Positions 1 through 9,381 are shown, counted from the first letter of the stretch. The stretch is DNA of 64,000 nucleotides from Imperialibacter sp040222815 (GCF_040222815.1 NZ_JAVKCH010000012.1:1-64000), one strand, 5' to 3'. The notes: generated by a model from the sequence alone, not told the origin. A program made the numbers and translations.

Positions 1-157
1 TTTATTGAAGAGAGTGCCCCGCCCCGACTTGTCGGGACGGGGCCTGGAACAGCTTGAATGTATTTTCTCTTGGTATGTCATAAGATATTTGTTGTTGAAA
101 GAAGTTCAACGACGTTTAAGTACTCATCAAAAGATGAGTAAGTAATCAACGAGCTTT
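1..157 (+). other. rRNA operon spacer upstream of 5S
   Basis: No coding region is visible. The stretch precedes the 5S gene and is probably the 23S-5S spacer, but I do not recognise the 23S 3' end in it. It contains two obvious hairpins: a GC-rich one at 16-43 (arms GCCCCGCCCCGAC and its near complement) and a perfect 8-bp stem at 121-140 (TACTCATC, AAAA loop, GATGAGTA). They may serve rRNA processing (inference). Confidence 0.5.
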
Positions 158-264
<107 letters not shown>

Positions 265-297
265 GATTTTATCAAACAACCCACAAGGTTGTCACAA

Positions 298-327
298 GCC
301 TCTAAGAGTAATCTTAGAGGCTTTTTT
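298..327 (+). terminator. Terminator of the rRNA operon
   Basis: A perfect 10-bp hairpin (GCCTCTAAGA, GTAA loop, TCTTAGAGGC) is followed directly by a run of six T. It sits 33 nt after the 5S gene on the same strand. Confidence 0.92.
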
Positions 328-376
328 GCGTTTAAAAGGATTTAGAATCATGCGGAAAATCTGGGTGCTGATTGTA

Positions 377-690
377 CTAAGCATAGATTTTAGAGAGTCT
401 GTATAGGAAGAAGCTGACGATTCTCACCCCTCTGAACTAACTTCTGAAGGCTTTTATCTTGGCATTGAAAGATCCAGCAGCAGCATTGATCCTTCTTTTG
501 TTGAGGAAGTTCAGGCCGGTTTGATAGTGTTTGTAGATGCTTCTTGCTTCTTTGTTGAAAGATTTGAAGCCACCTTTCCCACTCATCTTGTTGGTTTGGC
601 GAAAGCTTGTTTCCAGATGGATTCCGGTTAGGCTGCCGGACGGACTTTCATTCTTTTCAGGCAGAGTGCGCTGGAAGCCGTAGTTTATTC
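377..690 (-). pseudogene. ISL3-family transposase, C-terminal remnant
   Basis: Reading leftward, the frame gives GFKSFNKEARSIYKHY and NAAAGSFNAKIKAFRS. These match the C-terminal end of Bacteroidota ISL3/IS204-type DDE transposases, where ASAESFNAKIKAFR is a hallmark. A TAG stop at 437-439 then interrupts the frame. Reading through it gives FRGVRIVSFFLYRLSKIYA and a second stop at 377, which is the normal end of this family. The premature stop therefore replaces a Gln codon (CAG to TAG). Upstream of about 590 the similarity continues only in another frame, so there is at least one frameshift as well. The N-terminal catalytic part is gone. No inverted terminal repeats were found. It is a dead fragment behind the rRNA operon. 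Confidence 0.8.
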
Positions 691-805
691 TTTTTGGGAA
701 GCTAACAGGTCGGCAGCTTGAGGCCTGCCGTTGGGTACAAAAAAGAAGCCTCAATACAAATAGCTTTGAGGCTTCTTAATCTTTTCAGTGGGGTCTTGTT
801 CGGCC

Positions 806-1828
806 CTATTCCTTATTCTTGGACTTTGATTTGGAAGAGCCGGAGCCTGAAATAGATTCTCTCATCTCAGTATCAGCTTTTACGTTTTGCATTTTGTAGT
901 AGTCCATGATGCCCATGTTACCTGAGCGGAAGGCTTCTGCCATCGCTTTGGGTACTTCAGCTTCAGCTTCGATAACCTTGGCCCGGGCTTCCTGAGCTTT
1001 TGCTTTCATTTCCTGCTCAAGGGCAACGGCCATGGCTCTTCTCTCTTCCGCCTTAGCTTCAGCCACTTTCAAGTCGGCTGACGCCTGGTCAGTTTGGAGT
1101 TTGGCACCGATGTTAGCTCCAACGTCTACGTCGGCAATGTCAATGGAAAGAATTTCGAAAGCTGTTCCAGCATCAAGGCCACGGGCCAATACCAGTTTGG
1201 AGATTTTATCTGGGTTTTCTAAAACAGCTTTATGTGTAGCGGCAGAACCAATTGATGTTACAATGCCTTCCCCAACCCTCGCAAGAATGGTGTCTTCACC
1301 AGCGCCACCAACAAGTTGTTGAATATTGGCACGGACGGTAACTCTGGCTTTCGCTACAAGTTGGATGCCGTCTGCAGCTACCGCAGCTACAGAAGGTGTG
1401 TTGATTACTTTCGGATTAACCGAGATTTGAACTGCCTCAAACACATCTCTACCTGCAAGGTCAATAGCAGTTGCCTGCTTGAATGACAAGTTGATGTTAG
1501 CCTTGTCAGCTGAAATAAGTGCCCTGATTACCTGGGGCACATTACCACCAGCCAGGTAGTGCGTTTCAAGATCTGAGGTTTTCAATTGGCGTTTTTCCCC
1601 AGTGTGTTCATCCGAAATAGCGATACCCGCTTTTGTGGCTGTAATTAATGAGTTTACCACAACACTTGGAGGCACCTTTCTGATGCGCATAAAAACAAGT
1701 TCAAGTAGCCCAACCTTTACGCCGGAAAAGATTGCTGTGATCCAAAGGTTCACTGGCACGAAGTATAGGAAAATGAAGAATCCTATAATGGCGGCGAAGA
1801 CTAAAAATAGAAAAGAAAGATTACCCAT
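806..1828 (-). CDS. floA: Flotillin-like protein FloA
   Basis: The 340-residue product matches the FloA/YqfA branch of the SPFH superfamily (former UPF0365) in length and architecture. There is an N-terminal hydrophobic hairpin within residues 3-45 that sits in the inner membrane, an SPFH domain (about 50-230), an Ala/Glu-rich coiled coil (about 235-300) and a Ser/Lys-rich tail. Proteins of this family assemble into functional membrane microdomains. The gene is 6 nt downstream of an NfeD gene on the same strand, the classic flotillin-NfeD pairing. A second, flotillin-2-like gene with its own NfeD partner lies at 41168-43416. ATG start at 1828. High certainty for family; cellular targets unknown. 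Confidence 0.93.
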   Translation of the reverse strand: MGNLSFLFLVFAAIIGFFIFLYFVPVNLWITAIFSGVKVGLLELVFMRIRKVPPSVVVNSLITATKAGIAISDEHTGEKRQLKTSDLETHYLAGGNVPQVIRALISADKANINLSFKQATAIDLAGRDVFEAVQISVNPKVINTPSVAAVAADGIQLVAKARVTVRANIQQLVGGAGEDTILARVGEGIVTSIGSAATHKAVLENPDKISKLVLARGLDAGTAFEILSIDIADVDVGANIGAKLQTDQASADLKVAEAKAEERRAMAVALEQEMKAKAQEARAKVIEAEAEVPKAMAEAFRSGNMGIMDYYKMQNVKADTEMRESISGSGSSKSKSKNKE

Positions 1829-1834
1829 TATTGA

Positions 1835-2308
1835 TTAATTTAAGATTGATTCAACGAATATTTTACTATCGACAATTTTCGAAATCTGTATTTTGGCATC
1901 GGCCGGGATATAGTCGCCACTGCTTCGAACTTCCATTATTTTCTCATCAAATAGACCGTTGCCTATAGGCTTTAGAGTTGAAATGGCTTTGCCAATATCG
2001 CCAACTTTTGCTGTTACTACAATTTCTCCGTTTACCTTCCCCTCCATGGTCGATTTGAGGGAAAACTTTTCCCAAACGCCACTCTTTAGGCTAACAACCA
2101 CCACTGATATCCCCACAATCAGTGAGACAATAGAGATAATTGCGCCAATGGTGTTTCCGAAATACTCGAAGCTGAGATAGAGAGCAGCAACACCAAAGAT
2201 ACATCCAAGTATTCCAACGATAGTGGTTCCAGGAATAAACACCACCTCGATGACTATGAGTGCCAGCCCGAAAACCACAAGCCCGATAACAATGAACCAC
2301 TCTGCCAT
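1835..2308 (-). CDS. NfeD-like membrane protein
   Basis: The 157-residue product has three to four hydrophobic segments in the first about 80 residues and a soluble C-terminal part (about 95-157, with GDIGKAISTLKPIGNG) that fits the OB-fold domain of short NfeD proteins lacking the ClpP-like protease. Known partners are SPFH/flotillin proteins, and floA follows after 6 nt. The gene lies 60 nt downstream of proS on the same strand, so the three may be co-transcribed. The role is inferred from context: anchoring or stabilising FloA assemblies. Confidence 0.85.
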   Translation of the reverse strand: MAEWFIVIGLVVFGLALIVIEVVFIPGTTIVGILGCIFGVAALYLSFEYFGNTIGAIISIVSLIVGISVVVVSLKSGVWEKFSLKSTMEGKVNGEIVVTAKVGDIGKAISTLKPIGNGLFDEKIMEVRSSGDYIPADAKIQISKIVDSKIFVESILN

Positions 2309-2368
2309 AATTGTTTAAGTTCCTGAAATTTAGAAATTAACTTCGAGCTTACCTTGAGAAATGTTCGC

Positions 2369-3847
2369 TTAGTAAGCTCTGGCGAAAATTACTCTTTGCT
2401 TAGACGGCTTACCTGTTACCATGCATTTACCGGCTTCTTCTTCTCCATCAAGAGGAATACATCTAATAGTGGCTTTTGTTTCGTCCTTCACTTTTTCTTC
2501 GGTCTCGGGGGTGCCATCCCAGTGCGCTAGTACAAATCCACCCTTTTTGTCAAGCACACTTTTAAACTCCTCGTAGGATTCAACTTTCGTAATCATGCCG
2601 GCTCTGAAGTCATGTGCCTTCTTATAGATATTAGCCTGCATGTCTTCAAGTAGCTGATTTATCGTCGTCGTAAATTCCTCATTTAACGGAATGACCGACT
2701 TCTCCAGGGTGTCTCTTCTTGCTACCTCAACAGTTCCGTTTTCAAGGTCTTTGGGGCCGATAGCGATGCGAACCGGTACGCCTTTTAGCTCGTACTCAGC
2801 AAATTTCCATCCAGGCTTATGCGTATCTCGATCGTCATATTTTACGGAAATACCCGCTTTGCGAAGTTTGCTGATCATTTCCTTAGTTACCTCATTGATC
2901 TGTTCCTTCTCGTCATCTGATCGGTAAATAGGGACGATAACGACTTTGTTTGGAGCAAGATTCGGAGGAAGTACCAAGCCGTTGTCGTCGGAGTGAGCCA
3001 TGATGAGAGCTCCCATTAACCTGGTGCTTACGCCCCAACTGGTACCCCAGACATACTCAAGGCCACCTTCCTTCGACTGAAACTTGACGTCGAATGCTTT
3101 GGCAAAGTTCTGCCCAAGAAAATGAGAAGTACCTGCCTGAAGCGCTTTTCCATCTTGCATGAGTGCTTCAATACAATAGGTGTCCTCAGCTCCGGCAAAC
3201 CGTTCGTTTTCGGTTTTAACACCTTTAATTACCGGAAGGGCCATAAAGGTCTCGGCGAATTCAGCGTATACGTTGAGCATACGTACAGTTTCCTCAACTG
3301 CTTCTGCTTTGGTGGCATGGGCAGTGTGGCCTTCTTGCCAGAGAAATTCGGCTGTGCGAAGAAATAGCCTTGTGCGCATTTCCCAGCGAACCACATTAGC
3401 CCATTGATTAATGAGTAAAGGAAGATCTCTGTATGATTGAATCCAATTTTTGTACGTGCTCCATATAACTGTTTCGGATGTCGGCCTCACAATTAATTCT
3501 TCTTCCAACTTAGCCTCTGGGTCTACAATAATACCACCCCCGTTTTCATCGTTCTTAAGTCGGTAATGAGTAACCACGGCGCACTCTTTTGCGAACCCTT
3601 CTACGTGTGCAGCCTCTTTACTTAAATAGGATTTTGGTATGAAAAGTGGGAAGTAGGCATTGGAATGGCCCGTTTCCTTGAACATGCGATCAAGCTCCTG
3701 CTGCATTTTTTCCCAGATAGCGTAGCCATAGGGTTTAATTACCATACATCCCCGAACAGGTGAATTTTCGGCCAAATCAGCCCTTTTTACCAGTTCGTTA
3801 TACCACAGTGAATAGTCCTCGCTCCTTTTAGGTAATCCTTTACTCAT
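2369..3847 (-). CDS. proS: Prolyl-tRNA synthetase, archaeal/eukaryal type
   Basis: This class II aminoacyl-tRNA synthetase charges tRNA-Pro with proline in the cytoplasm. The product has 492 residues and lacks the editing insertion of the bacterial type. It has the compact organisation of the archaeal/eukaryal type (ProS type 3): an N-terminal catalytic core with GCMVIKPYGYAIWE and RPTSETVIW motifs, an anticodon-binding domain from about residue 300 (VVIVPIY, DDRDTHKPGWKFAEYELKG), and a C-terminal zinc-binding-like domain ending RVIFARAY. Most Bacteroidota carry this type. The start at 3847 is the first ATG in frame and gives the family-typical MSKGLPKRSEDYSLWYNELV opening. Followed by nfeD and floA. 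Confidence 0.97.
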   Translation of the reverse strand: MSKGLPKRSEDYSLWYNELVKRADLAENSPVRGCMVIKPYGYAIWEKMQQELDRMFKETGHSNAYFPLFIPKSYLSKEAAHVEGFAKECAVVTHYRLKNDENGGGIIVDPEAKLEEELIVRPTSETVIWSTYKNWIQSYRDLPLLINQWANVVRWEMRTRLFLRTAEFLWQEGHTAHATKAEAVEETVRMLNVYAEFAETFMALPVIKGVKTENERFAGAEDTYCIEALMQDGKALQAGTSHFLGQNFAKAFDVKFQSKEGGLEYVWGTSWGVSTRLMGALIMAHSDDNGLVLPPNLAPNKVVIVPIYRSDDEKEQINEVTKEMISKLRKAGISVKYDDRDTHKPGWKFAEYELKGVPVRIAIGPKDLENGTVEVARRDTLEKSVIPLNEEFTTTINQLLEDMQANIYKKAHDFRAGMITKVESYEEFKSVLDKKGGFVLAHWDGTPETEEKVKDETKATIRCIPLDGEEEAGKCMVTGKPSKQRVIFARAY

Positions 3848-3992
3848 CGAAAAATTAATTTTTGGTACAGATATTGCTTAAATTGTAAATACCATTGACG
3901 ACAAATATACGTGAATGAAAGGAAACGGGAAGGGAAACTCTTTACGTTGTTTTGTTGTCATTAAATTATAGGGAGTCAAAAAATATAAAGCT

Positions 3993-5621
3993 ATGAAAAG
4001 GTACACGAAGTTCGCAGCGTTAAAGACAGCTCTAAGCTTAGGGGCAATGATTGCATTGGTGCCTTTTGCGGCAATGTCTCAGTCATCCAAGGAAGTGGAC
4101 GATCTCTACTTTTCGAAAAATGACAGGGTTAAAATCAAATATGCTACCAACGAGGAAGGGCAACCTGTGACTGAGTCTCAGGCAACTTATGAGTCGTACA
4201 GCAACAATACGTACAACCCAACTTATTCCGCAAAGACAGTCAATCCTGAGTATATAGCTAAGTATAAGAGTGCTTCGCAGGAAAGTGTGCAGTCTCAGCT
4301 TGATGAGCAGGCTGCGCTCGACAATCAGGAGAATCAGAACTATAGCAGCGAAGACTACTATGTGGATGGTTATAACTCTAATGGCTATACTACATCGGGA
4401 GCCAGCACAGTTAATATCTACACGGGTGGTTACGGTAACAATTGGAATTCCTGGATGCCATACAATAATTATTACTTCAGCGCATGGAATAGTCCTTACT
4501 GGAATCCCTATATCGGCTTTTCAATAGGCTATAATTGGGGCTGGGGTGGAATGGGGTATGGTTTTGGCTACCCTGGTGGATTTTATGACCCATGGGGATA
4601 TACCTGGGGAGGCTATTACGGTGGCGGCTGGGGTAGGTACGGTGGTTGGGGTTGGAACAGACCTTATAGTTACTTCGGATATGGAAACGGCTACTATCAT
4701 GGGTTCTACGATGGCTACTATTCAGGCGGCGGCAAAGGCGTATATGCGAAAAATGTAGTGAGAGGTGGGAGAGTGAATAGAAGTGCCGTTGGTGGTGGCA
4801 GTTATGCAAACACGGCCGGGTCTAGCAGATACAGAAATGCCAATGTGCAGAATGTGACTGGGTCGACCGACAGAAGCGGTTCTACATCATCGAGAGGAAG
4901 AACTGTTTCGAGTTCGACAAGCTCAAGAGACTACTCGGGTACTCAAAACGAGTATTTTCAGAGATCCAGGGCTGGTTACAGTTCAGGAGTAGGCACTAGC
5001 GACAGAAATACTTCTGCTGTGACCGATAGAAACTCAGGCAGAACCACATATGAGTCGGGTGTGAGATCAAGGAACTCATATACGGCGGTCGGCAGGACTT
5101 CTGAGAATGCCAATACTGGCAGAGGTTCTTCCACTACAGGAACGACTACTAACTCCAATAGCTCAAGAAGTTTGAACCCGACATCTTCTGGAAGGACGAA
5201 CAATAGTTCGACCAACGAATTCAGGGGAGTGGCGCCTAGCAACTCCAGGTCGTCATCTGGACAGATGAACAGGCAGGTAATTCCTAACAACAATTCGTAC
5301 AGAACAAGATCCAATAGCAGCGGCTATTCCAGTCCATCATATTCTGCACCTTCTAATAGTGGGCGAAGCAATAATTCTTATTCAAGCCCCTCTTATAATA
5401 GAAGCAGTGGGTCGAGTAGTGGTAGCAGAAGCAACTCTGGCTGGTCTGCTCCGGCTCCCAGCAGAAGTAGTGGTGGGTCTAACACCTTTTCTGCTCCTAG
5501 CAGAAGTTCTGGTAGCAGCGGTGGGTTTTCGGCACCTAGCCGATCTTCCGGAAGCAGCTCCGGAGGAAGCAGGTCATCAGGATCCTCTTCGGGAGGATCA
5601 AGAAGTGGCCGTGGTAATTAA
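3993..5621 (+). CDS. Secreted aromatic/Gly-rich and Ser/Arg-rich protein
   Basis: I recognise no catalytic domain. The 542-residue product starts with a signal peptide (about 1-30, cleavage near AMSQS). Residues about 30-130 form a normal-looking acidic segment. Residues about 140-250 are extraordinarily rich in Tyr, Gly, Trp, Asn and Pro, with blocks such as GGYYGGGWGRYGGWGWNRPY. From about 260 to the end the chain is low-complexity Ser/Arg/Asn/Gly, ending in tandem SAPSRSSGSS-like units. Such proteins are common next to OmpP1/FadL barrels in Bacteroidota and may be surface or matrix proteins (inference). The fadL-like gene follows after 26 nt on the same strand. The many open frames opposite it are composition artefacts. 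Confidence 0.8.
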   Translation: MKRYTKFAALKTALSLGAMIALVPFAAMSQSSKEVDDLYFSKNDRVKIKYATNEEGQPVTESQATYESYSNNTYNPTYSAKTVNPEYIAKYKSASQESVQSQLDEQAALDNQENQNYSSEDYYVDGYNSNGYTTSGASTVNIYTGGYGNNWNSWMPYNNYYFSAWNSPYWNPYIGFSIGYNWGWGGMGYGFGYPGGFYDPWGYTWGGYYGGGWGRYGGWGWNRPYSYFGYGNGYYHGFYDGYYSGGGKGVYAKNVVRGGRVNRSAVGGGSYANTAGSSRYRNANVQNVTGSTDRSGSTSSRGRTVSSSTSSRDYSGTQNEYFQRSRAGYSSGVGTSDRNTSAVTDRNSGRTTYESGVRSRNSYTAVGRTSENANTGRGSSTTGTTTNSNSSRSLNPTSSGRTNNSSTNEFRGVAPSNSRSSSGQMNRQVIPNNNSYRTRSNSSGYSSPSYSAPSNSGRSNNSYSSPSYNRSSGSSSGSRSNSGWSAPAPSRSSGGSNTFSAPSRSSGSSGGFSAPSRSSGSSSGGSRSSGSSSGGSRSGRGN

Positions 5622-5647
5622 GTTTTATTCATAAATACCAGACTAAA

Positions 5648-7174
5648 ATGAAGAAGTTGACTAAGCTTACTGTCGTAGGCATGCTAATGGTATGCTCTTT
5701 TGGAAAACTAAGTGCGCAGGTTGAAAGTGGGTCGTTTGGTTATTATACTGATGCACTAAGGTTCAGCAGTATTTCATCGACAACCGGTTCGGCCAGGATG
5801 CAGGGATTAGGGGGAGCCAACACATCGCTTGGGGGAGACATTACCACTGCTGCAAGTAACCCGGCTGGTCTTGGGTATTTTAACAGGTCTGTGTTTGCTG
5901 TTACACCCTCATTAAATTTTAATACTTCGGATGCCACGTTTGCTGACGAAAAAAATAGCGGCTACCTCAATAAATTTAATTTGAGTACGTTAGGTGTGGC
6001 CTTTAATTTCTCGAAAGGGGATGTTGTTCAGGATAAATTCAAAGGAGGAACGTTTGCTATTAACTATCAGCGGGTGAATGATTTTTATAATGAATTCACA
6101 TATGAGGGCTACAACGACAATAGCTCGATAATTGACTATTTTCTGGAGCAATCGAACGGAATACCTGTAAACAGCATCGACAACAGAGGGTTGCTAAGCC
6201 TTGCTTACTACAATTATCTGATCAATCCTGTAGCAGATCAGGACGGAACTTATGATTCGTTTGTGCTGGGATATCCTCGTCAGAGCGAAACGGTTAAAAC
6301 CGTAGGTGGCCAAAACCAGTGGAGCTTTTCTTACGGTGGTAACTACGACGACAAATTTTACTTTGGAGCTGGTCTAGGGATTGTGGGGTTAAGGTATAAG
6401 AATACTAAACGTTATACAGAGAATAGCTTTTACGACTTCGCTAATGATGCGGATGACCCGACCATCAACAGCATTTCGGCTGACGAAAGTCTTGAGATAA
6501 CAGGAACTGGTGTGAATGCGACTTTTGGTTTCATCTACCGCCCGTTAGATTTAGTTAGGGTTGGGGTTTCGTATACTACACCGACGATCTACGATTTGAA
6601 CGAAGTGAGTACATACGCTCTCACTACCAACTACAACAATTTCTATTATGAGCCGGAAGATACCGTTCTGAATGTTTTGACCTCCGATGGAGACCTTCTC
6701 GAGTCGAGCTATCAAATGACTACGCCAGGTCGACTATCGGCGGGAGTGTCAGTATTTGCTGGAAAGAATGGGTTTGTTTCTGCTGATGTGGAGTTGGTAA
6801 ACTATTCTACTGCAAGGTTGAGATCAACCGATTTTTCAGCTAACGCAGATAACAGAACGATCGAAAATTTGTACAAGCCGACTTTAAACTATCGGATTGG
6901 GGCTGAAGCAAGGTTGGATATATTCAGGCTGAGAGCCGGTTATGTGCTTTATGGCAACCCTCACGCCAGTTCTGATTCTTCTACCGGGAACAAACAGTCA
7001 GTTACGGCTGGCGCTGGTATCAGATTAAGTAACTTCTACGTTGACCTTGGCATTATCAATACTTTTTCGAATCAGAATTACTCACCATACATATTGGCTA
7101 ACAATGTAAGCCCGGAGGTTAGCATCAAAAACAGAACGACCTCAGGTCTGATTACCTTTGGTTTTACATTCTAA
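5648..7174 (+). CDS. OmpP1/FadL/TodX-family outer-membrane protein
   Basis: The 508-residue product has a signal peptide (about 1-24, ending LSAQ). Directly after it comes the family hallmark region with SARMQGLGGANTSLGGDITT and NPAGLGYF. The rest is rich in alternating aromatic/polar strands and ends in a terminal Phe (GLITFGFTF), as expected for a beta barrel inserted by the BAM machinery. FadL-like barrels carry hydrophobic molecules across the outer membrane through a lateral opening; the substrate here is unknown. It shares a likely transcript with the upstream secreted protein. Its end overlaps the stop of the convergent aroK by 4 nt. Confidence 0.9.
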   Translation: MKKLTKLTVVGMLMVCSFGKLSAQVESGSFGYYTDALRFSSISSTTGSARMQGLGGANTSLGGDITTAASNPAGLGYFNRSVFAVTPSLNFNTSDATFADEKNSGYLNKFNLSTLGVAFNFSKGDVVQDKFKGGTFAINYQRVNDFYNEFTYEGYNDNSSIIDYFLEQSNGIPVNSIDNRGLLSLAYYNYLINPVADQDGTYDSFVLGYPRQSETVKTVGGQNQWSFSYGGNYDDKFYFGAGLGIVGLRYKNTKRYTENSFYDFANDADDPTINSISADESLEITGTGVNATFGFIYRPLDLVRVGVSYTTPTIYDLNEVSTYALTTNYNNFYYEPEDTVLNVLTSDGDLLESSYQMTTPGRLSAGVSVFAGKNGFVSADVELVNYSTARLRSTDFSANADNRTIENLYKPTLNYRIGAEARLDIFRLRAGYVLYGNPHASSDSSTGNKQSVTAGAGIRLSNFYVDLGIINTFSNQNYSPYILANNVSPEVSIKNRTTSGLITFGFTF

Positions 7175-7695
7175 AGCCGGGCCAGGAGCTCTTTAGCTAC
7201 GTTTGATGCTAATTTATTCTCGGTTGAGATGATGATTTGGGCTTTTTGATAGAACGGGAGTCGCCATGAAAAGCGCTCCTGGAGCTGGTTTTCTATTTCA
7301 GACCCTGCCAATCCTTTGAACAAAGGCCTTGTGCTTTCTTCTGGAGCTACCCTGGCTGCGAGTTCATTCCAGGGTGTTTCCAGATAGCAAGTGATTCCAT
7401 GTCTTTTCATTTTTTCGAGATTATCGAAAAAACAGGGAGTGCCTCCACCAGTGGCTACTACCTTGATATCCTTTGATTCAATAAGAGTGGCAAGGCAAGC
7501 AGCCTCCACTTTTCTGAAATAGTCTTCGCCTTCTTTTTCAAACACTTCGCTGATGGCCCTGCCCTCCCTTCGCACTATTATGTCATCGAGGTCGATGAAT
7601 GGAATGCCGAGTTGAGTGCTCAAAAGTTTTCCGACAGTGGTTTTCCCAGACCCCGGCAGGCCAATTAAGAAAATCGGTTTTCCGCCAGCCAACAT
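7171..7695 (-). CDS. aroK: Shikimate kinase
   Basis: This cytoplasmic P-loop kinase phosphorylates shikimate at O3 in aromatic amino acid synthesis. The 174-residue length is typical. Visible motifs are Walker A GLPGSGKTT (residues about 13-21), the shikimate-binding DLDDIIVRREGRAISEVFE segment, the Walker B-like VVATGGGTP, and the LID region with the ATP-site Arg near ESTRPLF. The upstream gene on the same strand ends at 7696, so the two abut with no gap and are probably co-transcribed. Confidence 0.96.
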   Translation of the reverse strand: MLAGGKPIFLIGLPGSGKTTVGKLLSTQLGIPFIDLDDIIVRREGRAISEVFEKEGEDYFRKVEAACLATLIESKDIKVVATGGGTPCFFDNLEKMKRHGITCYLETPWNELAARVAPEESTRPLFKGLAGSEIENQLQERFSWRLPFYQKAQIIISTENKLASNVAKELLARL

Positions 7696-8820
7696 TTAGC
7701 GAAGAAGACTTTGGACTTCGTATGCCGTTGGGACGTCGTTGAAATGCCACTTGCCTTTCACCACGCCATCTTTCACTAGTAGAAGCCCCGGATTAGACCT
7801 GATGATGGTTTTTAGAACTGTGGCGTCGGAATAGTAGTAAGGAACTGCCAGTTGCACTTCGTGCCTAAAGGCTTCGAAGCTTGTGGGATCTGACGCTGTC
7901 AGTGCCCAGGTGTCTGCTTGTCCACTAAGCTGACTGATAAGTGTGTTGATCTCAGAAAAGTGTTCTTTATTGACCTTTCCCACATTGTAGGTGATCACAA
8001 ACAGCTTATTCCCAGTGAATGTTTCCTGCGTAAAGTCGCCATCATCGTTCCACACGGCATAGTCCGTGATTTTAGGTTGCACTTCAGGGTTAAGGATGAC
8101 CATTTCCTTGAAGGTGTACGACTTATCGGTGGGGTACTGCTCCATTCGATGCTCTTTGCCATCCTTTTCCATCACGTATTCATACTTCAGTTCGCCTGAC
8201 GGCTCCATAAGCTCGGGCAGGTTGTTGCCTACTTTGTATGCTCTGAAATCGATGAAAGGAAGGTGGCGAATGGCGTATATGCCAATGAAAAGTGATAGAG
8301 CTGTTGCGCCTCCAATGATAATATCCCTGGTGCGACTTTCCTCAGACTCGCTGGCTACGAGGTTTCTTTTGAGGAATAAGAAAGCTATGAAAATGGTGAG
8401 TATGATATCTTTTATGAATGACTCCCACGGAGTAAGTTTGATGGCGTCGCCAAAGCAGCCGCAGTCAGTCACTTTGTCGAAGTAAGCTGAGTAGAATGTG
8501 AGAAATGTAAAGAAGACAATGATGATAAGCAGCAGCCAATAGGTGATTTTTACCCGATAGTTAAGAAGGACGGCGATTCCCAGTACCACTTCCAGCACGC
8601 AAAGAAACACCGCCAATGGTAAAGCAAGCGGAACGAATATTTCGAAGAACGAGGCAATATCGGAAGCGAAAACCTCGAAGTACTCCTCAAGTTTGATGGC
8701 AGTGCCTACAGGGTCGTTGATTTTGATGGCACCAGAAAAAATAAAGAGACCACCGACGAAAAATCTTGATATTTGTAATAACCACTTCATTTGCTGAGAT
8801 AGTTTAGTTTTATCAAACAA
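7696..8820 (-). CDS. DoxX/MauE-type membrane protein (BT_3928-like)
   Basis: The 374-residue product has an N-terminal membrane domain of about four to five helices (residues about 13-150) of the DoxX/MauE type, containing the sequence DPVGTAIKLEEYF seen in the Bacteroidota BT_3928 group and a CGCFG motif near 120. Another helix lies near 170-185. The C-terminal soluble part (about 200-374) looks thioredoxin-like in its length and PDLL-like end, but I see no CxxC pair there. A role in envelope redox or quinone-linked chemistry is inference. The gene overlaps the end of the upstream DUF1599 gene by 34 nt and abuts aroK. Confidence 0.8.
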   Translation of the reverse strand: MFDKTKLSQQMKWLLQISRFFVGGLFIFSGAIKINDPVGTAIKLEEYFEVFASDIASFFEIFVPLALPLAVFLCVLEVVLGIAVLLNYRVKITYWLLLIIIVFFTFLTFYSAYFDKVTDCGCFGDAIKLTPWESFIKDIILTIFIAFLFLKRNLVASESEESRTRDIIIGGATALSLFIGIYAIRHLPFIDFRAYKVGNNLPELMEPSGELKYEYVMEKDGKEHRMEQYPTDKSYTFKEMVILNPEVQPKITDYAVWNDDGDFTQETFTGNKLFVITYNVGKVNKEHFSEINTLISQLSGQADTWALTASDPTSFEAFRHEVQLAVPYYYSDATVLKTIIRSNPGLLLVKDGVVKGKWHFNDVPTAYEVQSLLR

Positions 8821-9359
8821 AACACTGCGTAATTGATCATGTCCTGATAGTTGGCTTTTATGCCTTCCGACACCAATGTTTTTCCTTTGTTGTCTTCAAT
8901 TTGTTTTACTCTCAATAGCTTCATTAAAATAATGTCGGTCATCGAGCTCACTCTCATTTCCCGCCAGGCCTCACCATAGTCATGATTTTTGTTGAGGAGC
9001 AATTCCATTGTCTCCCGGGCAATTTTATCATAGTGGGGTTCCAACGCTTCATACGGCAGTTCCAGCGCCGGGTTTTCGGCCAGCTCCATTTGAATCATAG
9101 CAATGATGCAATAGTTGATAATACCAATAAACTCTCCACTGATATTATCTTCGACCTTCTGCGTCCCCTTTTCCTGAATAGAGCGGATTCTTTGCGCTTT
9201 GATGAATATTTGATCGGTGAGGGAAGAAAGCCGCAAAATGCGCCAGGCGGTGCCATAATCACGGGTCTTCTTTTCAAATAATTCTTTACAAGCCTTTATT
9301 ACTTGAGTATATTCGCCAACAGTTTTTTCTTCCAAAGGAGTAAATCTTAATTGTCTCAA
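8787..9359 (-). CDS. DUF1599 protein with internal duplication
   Basis: The 190-residue product consists of two copies of one all-alpha unit. Residues about 23-95 (with ELFEKKTRDYGTAWRILRLS) align with residues about 117-187 (with ELLLNKNHDYGEAWREMRVS), each continuing into an SSxTD segment and a second helix ending near the INYCIIAMIQM or INYAVFCLIKL stretch. This is the DUF1599 domain, which I recall as being grouped with nucleotide-modification-associated families; the biochemical function is not established here. Only 22 nt separate its start from that of divergent folP, so the promoters of the two genes must overlap. Confidence 0.85.
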   Translation of the reverse strand: MRQLRFTPLEEKTVGEYTQVIKACKELFEKKTRDYGTAWRILRLSSLTDQIFIKAQRIRSIQEKGTQKVEDNISGEFIGIINYCIIAMIQMELAENPALELPYEALEPHYDKIARETMELLLNKNHDYGEAWREMRVSSMTDIILMKLLRVKQIEDNKGKTLVSEGIKANYQDMINYAVFCLIKLNYLSK

Positions 9360-9381
9360 CAGGGCGCTAAAAATAACGAAA

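Noticed and set aside
437..754. 105-residue minus-strand frame as an intact gene
   Set aside because: It is the transposase remnant read up to a premature stop; its N-terminal half lies in a shifted frame.
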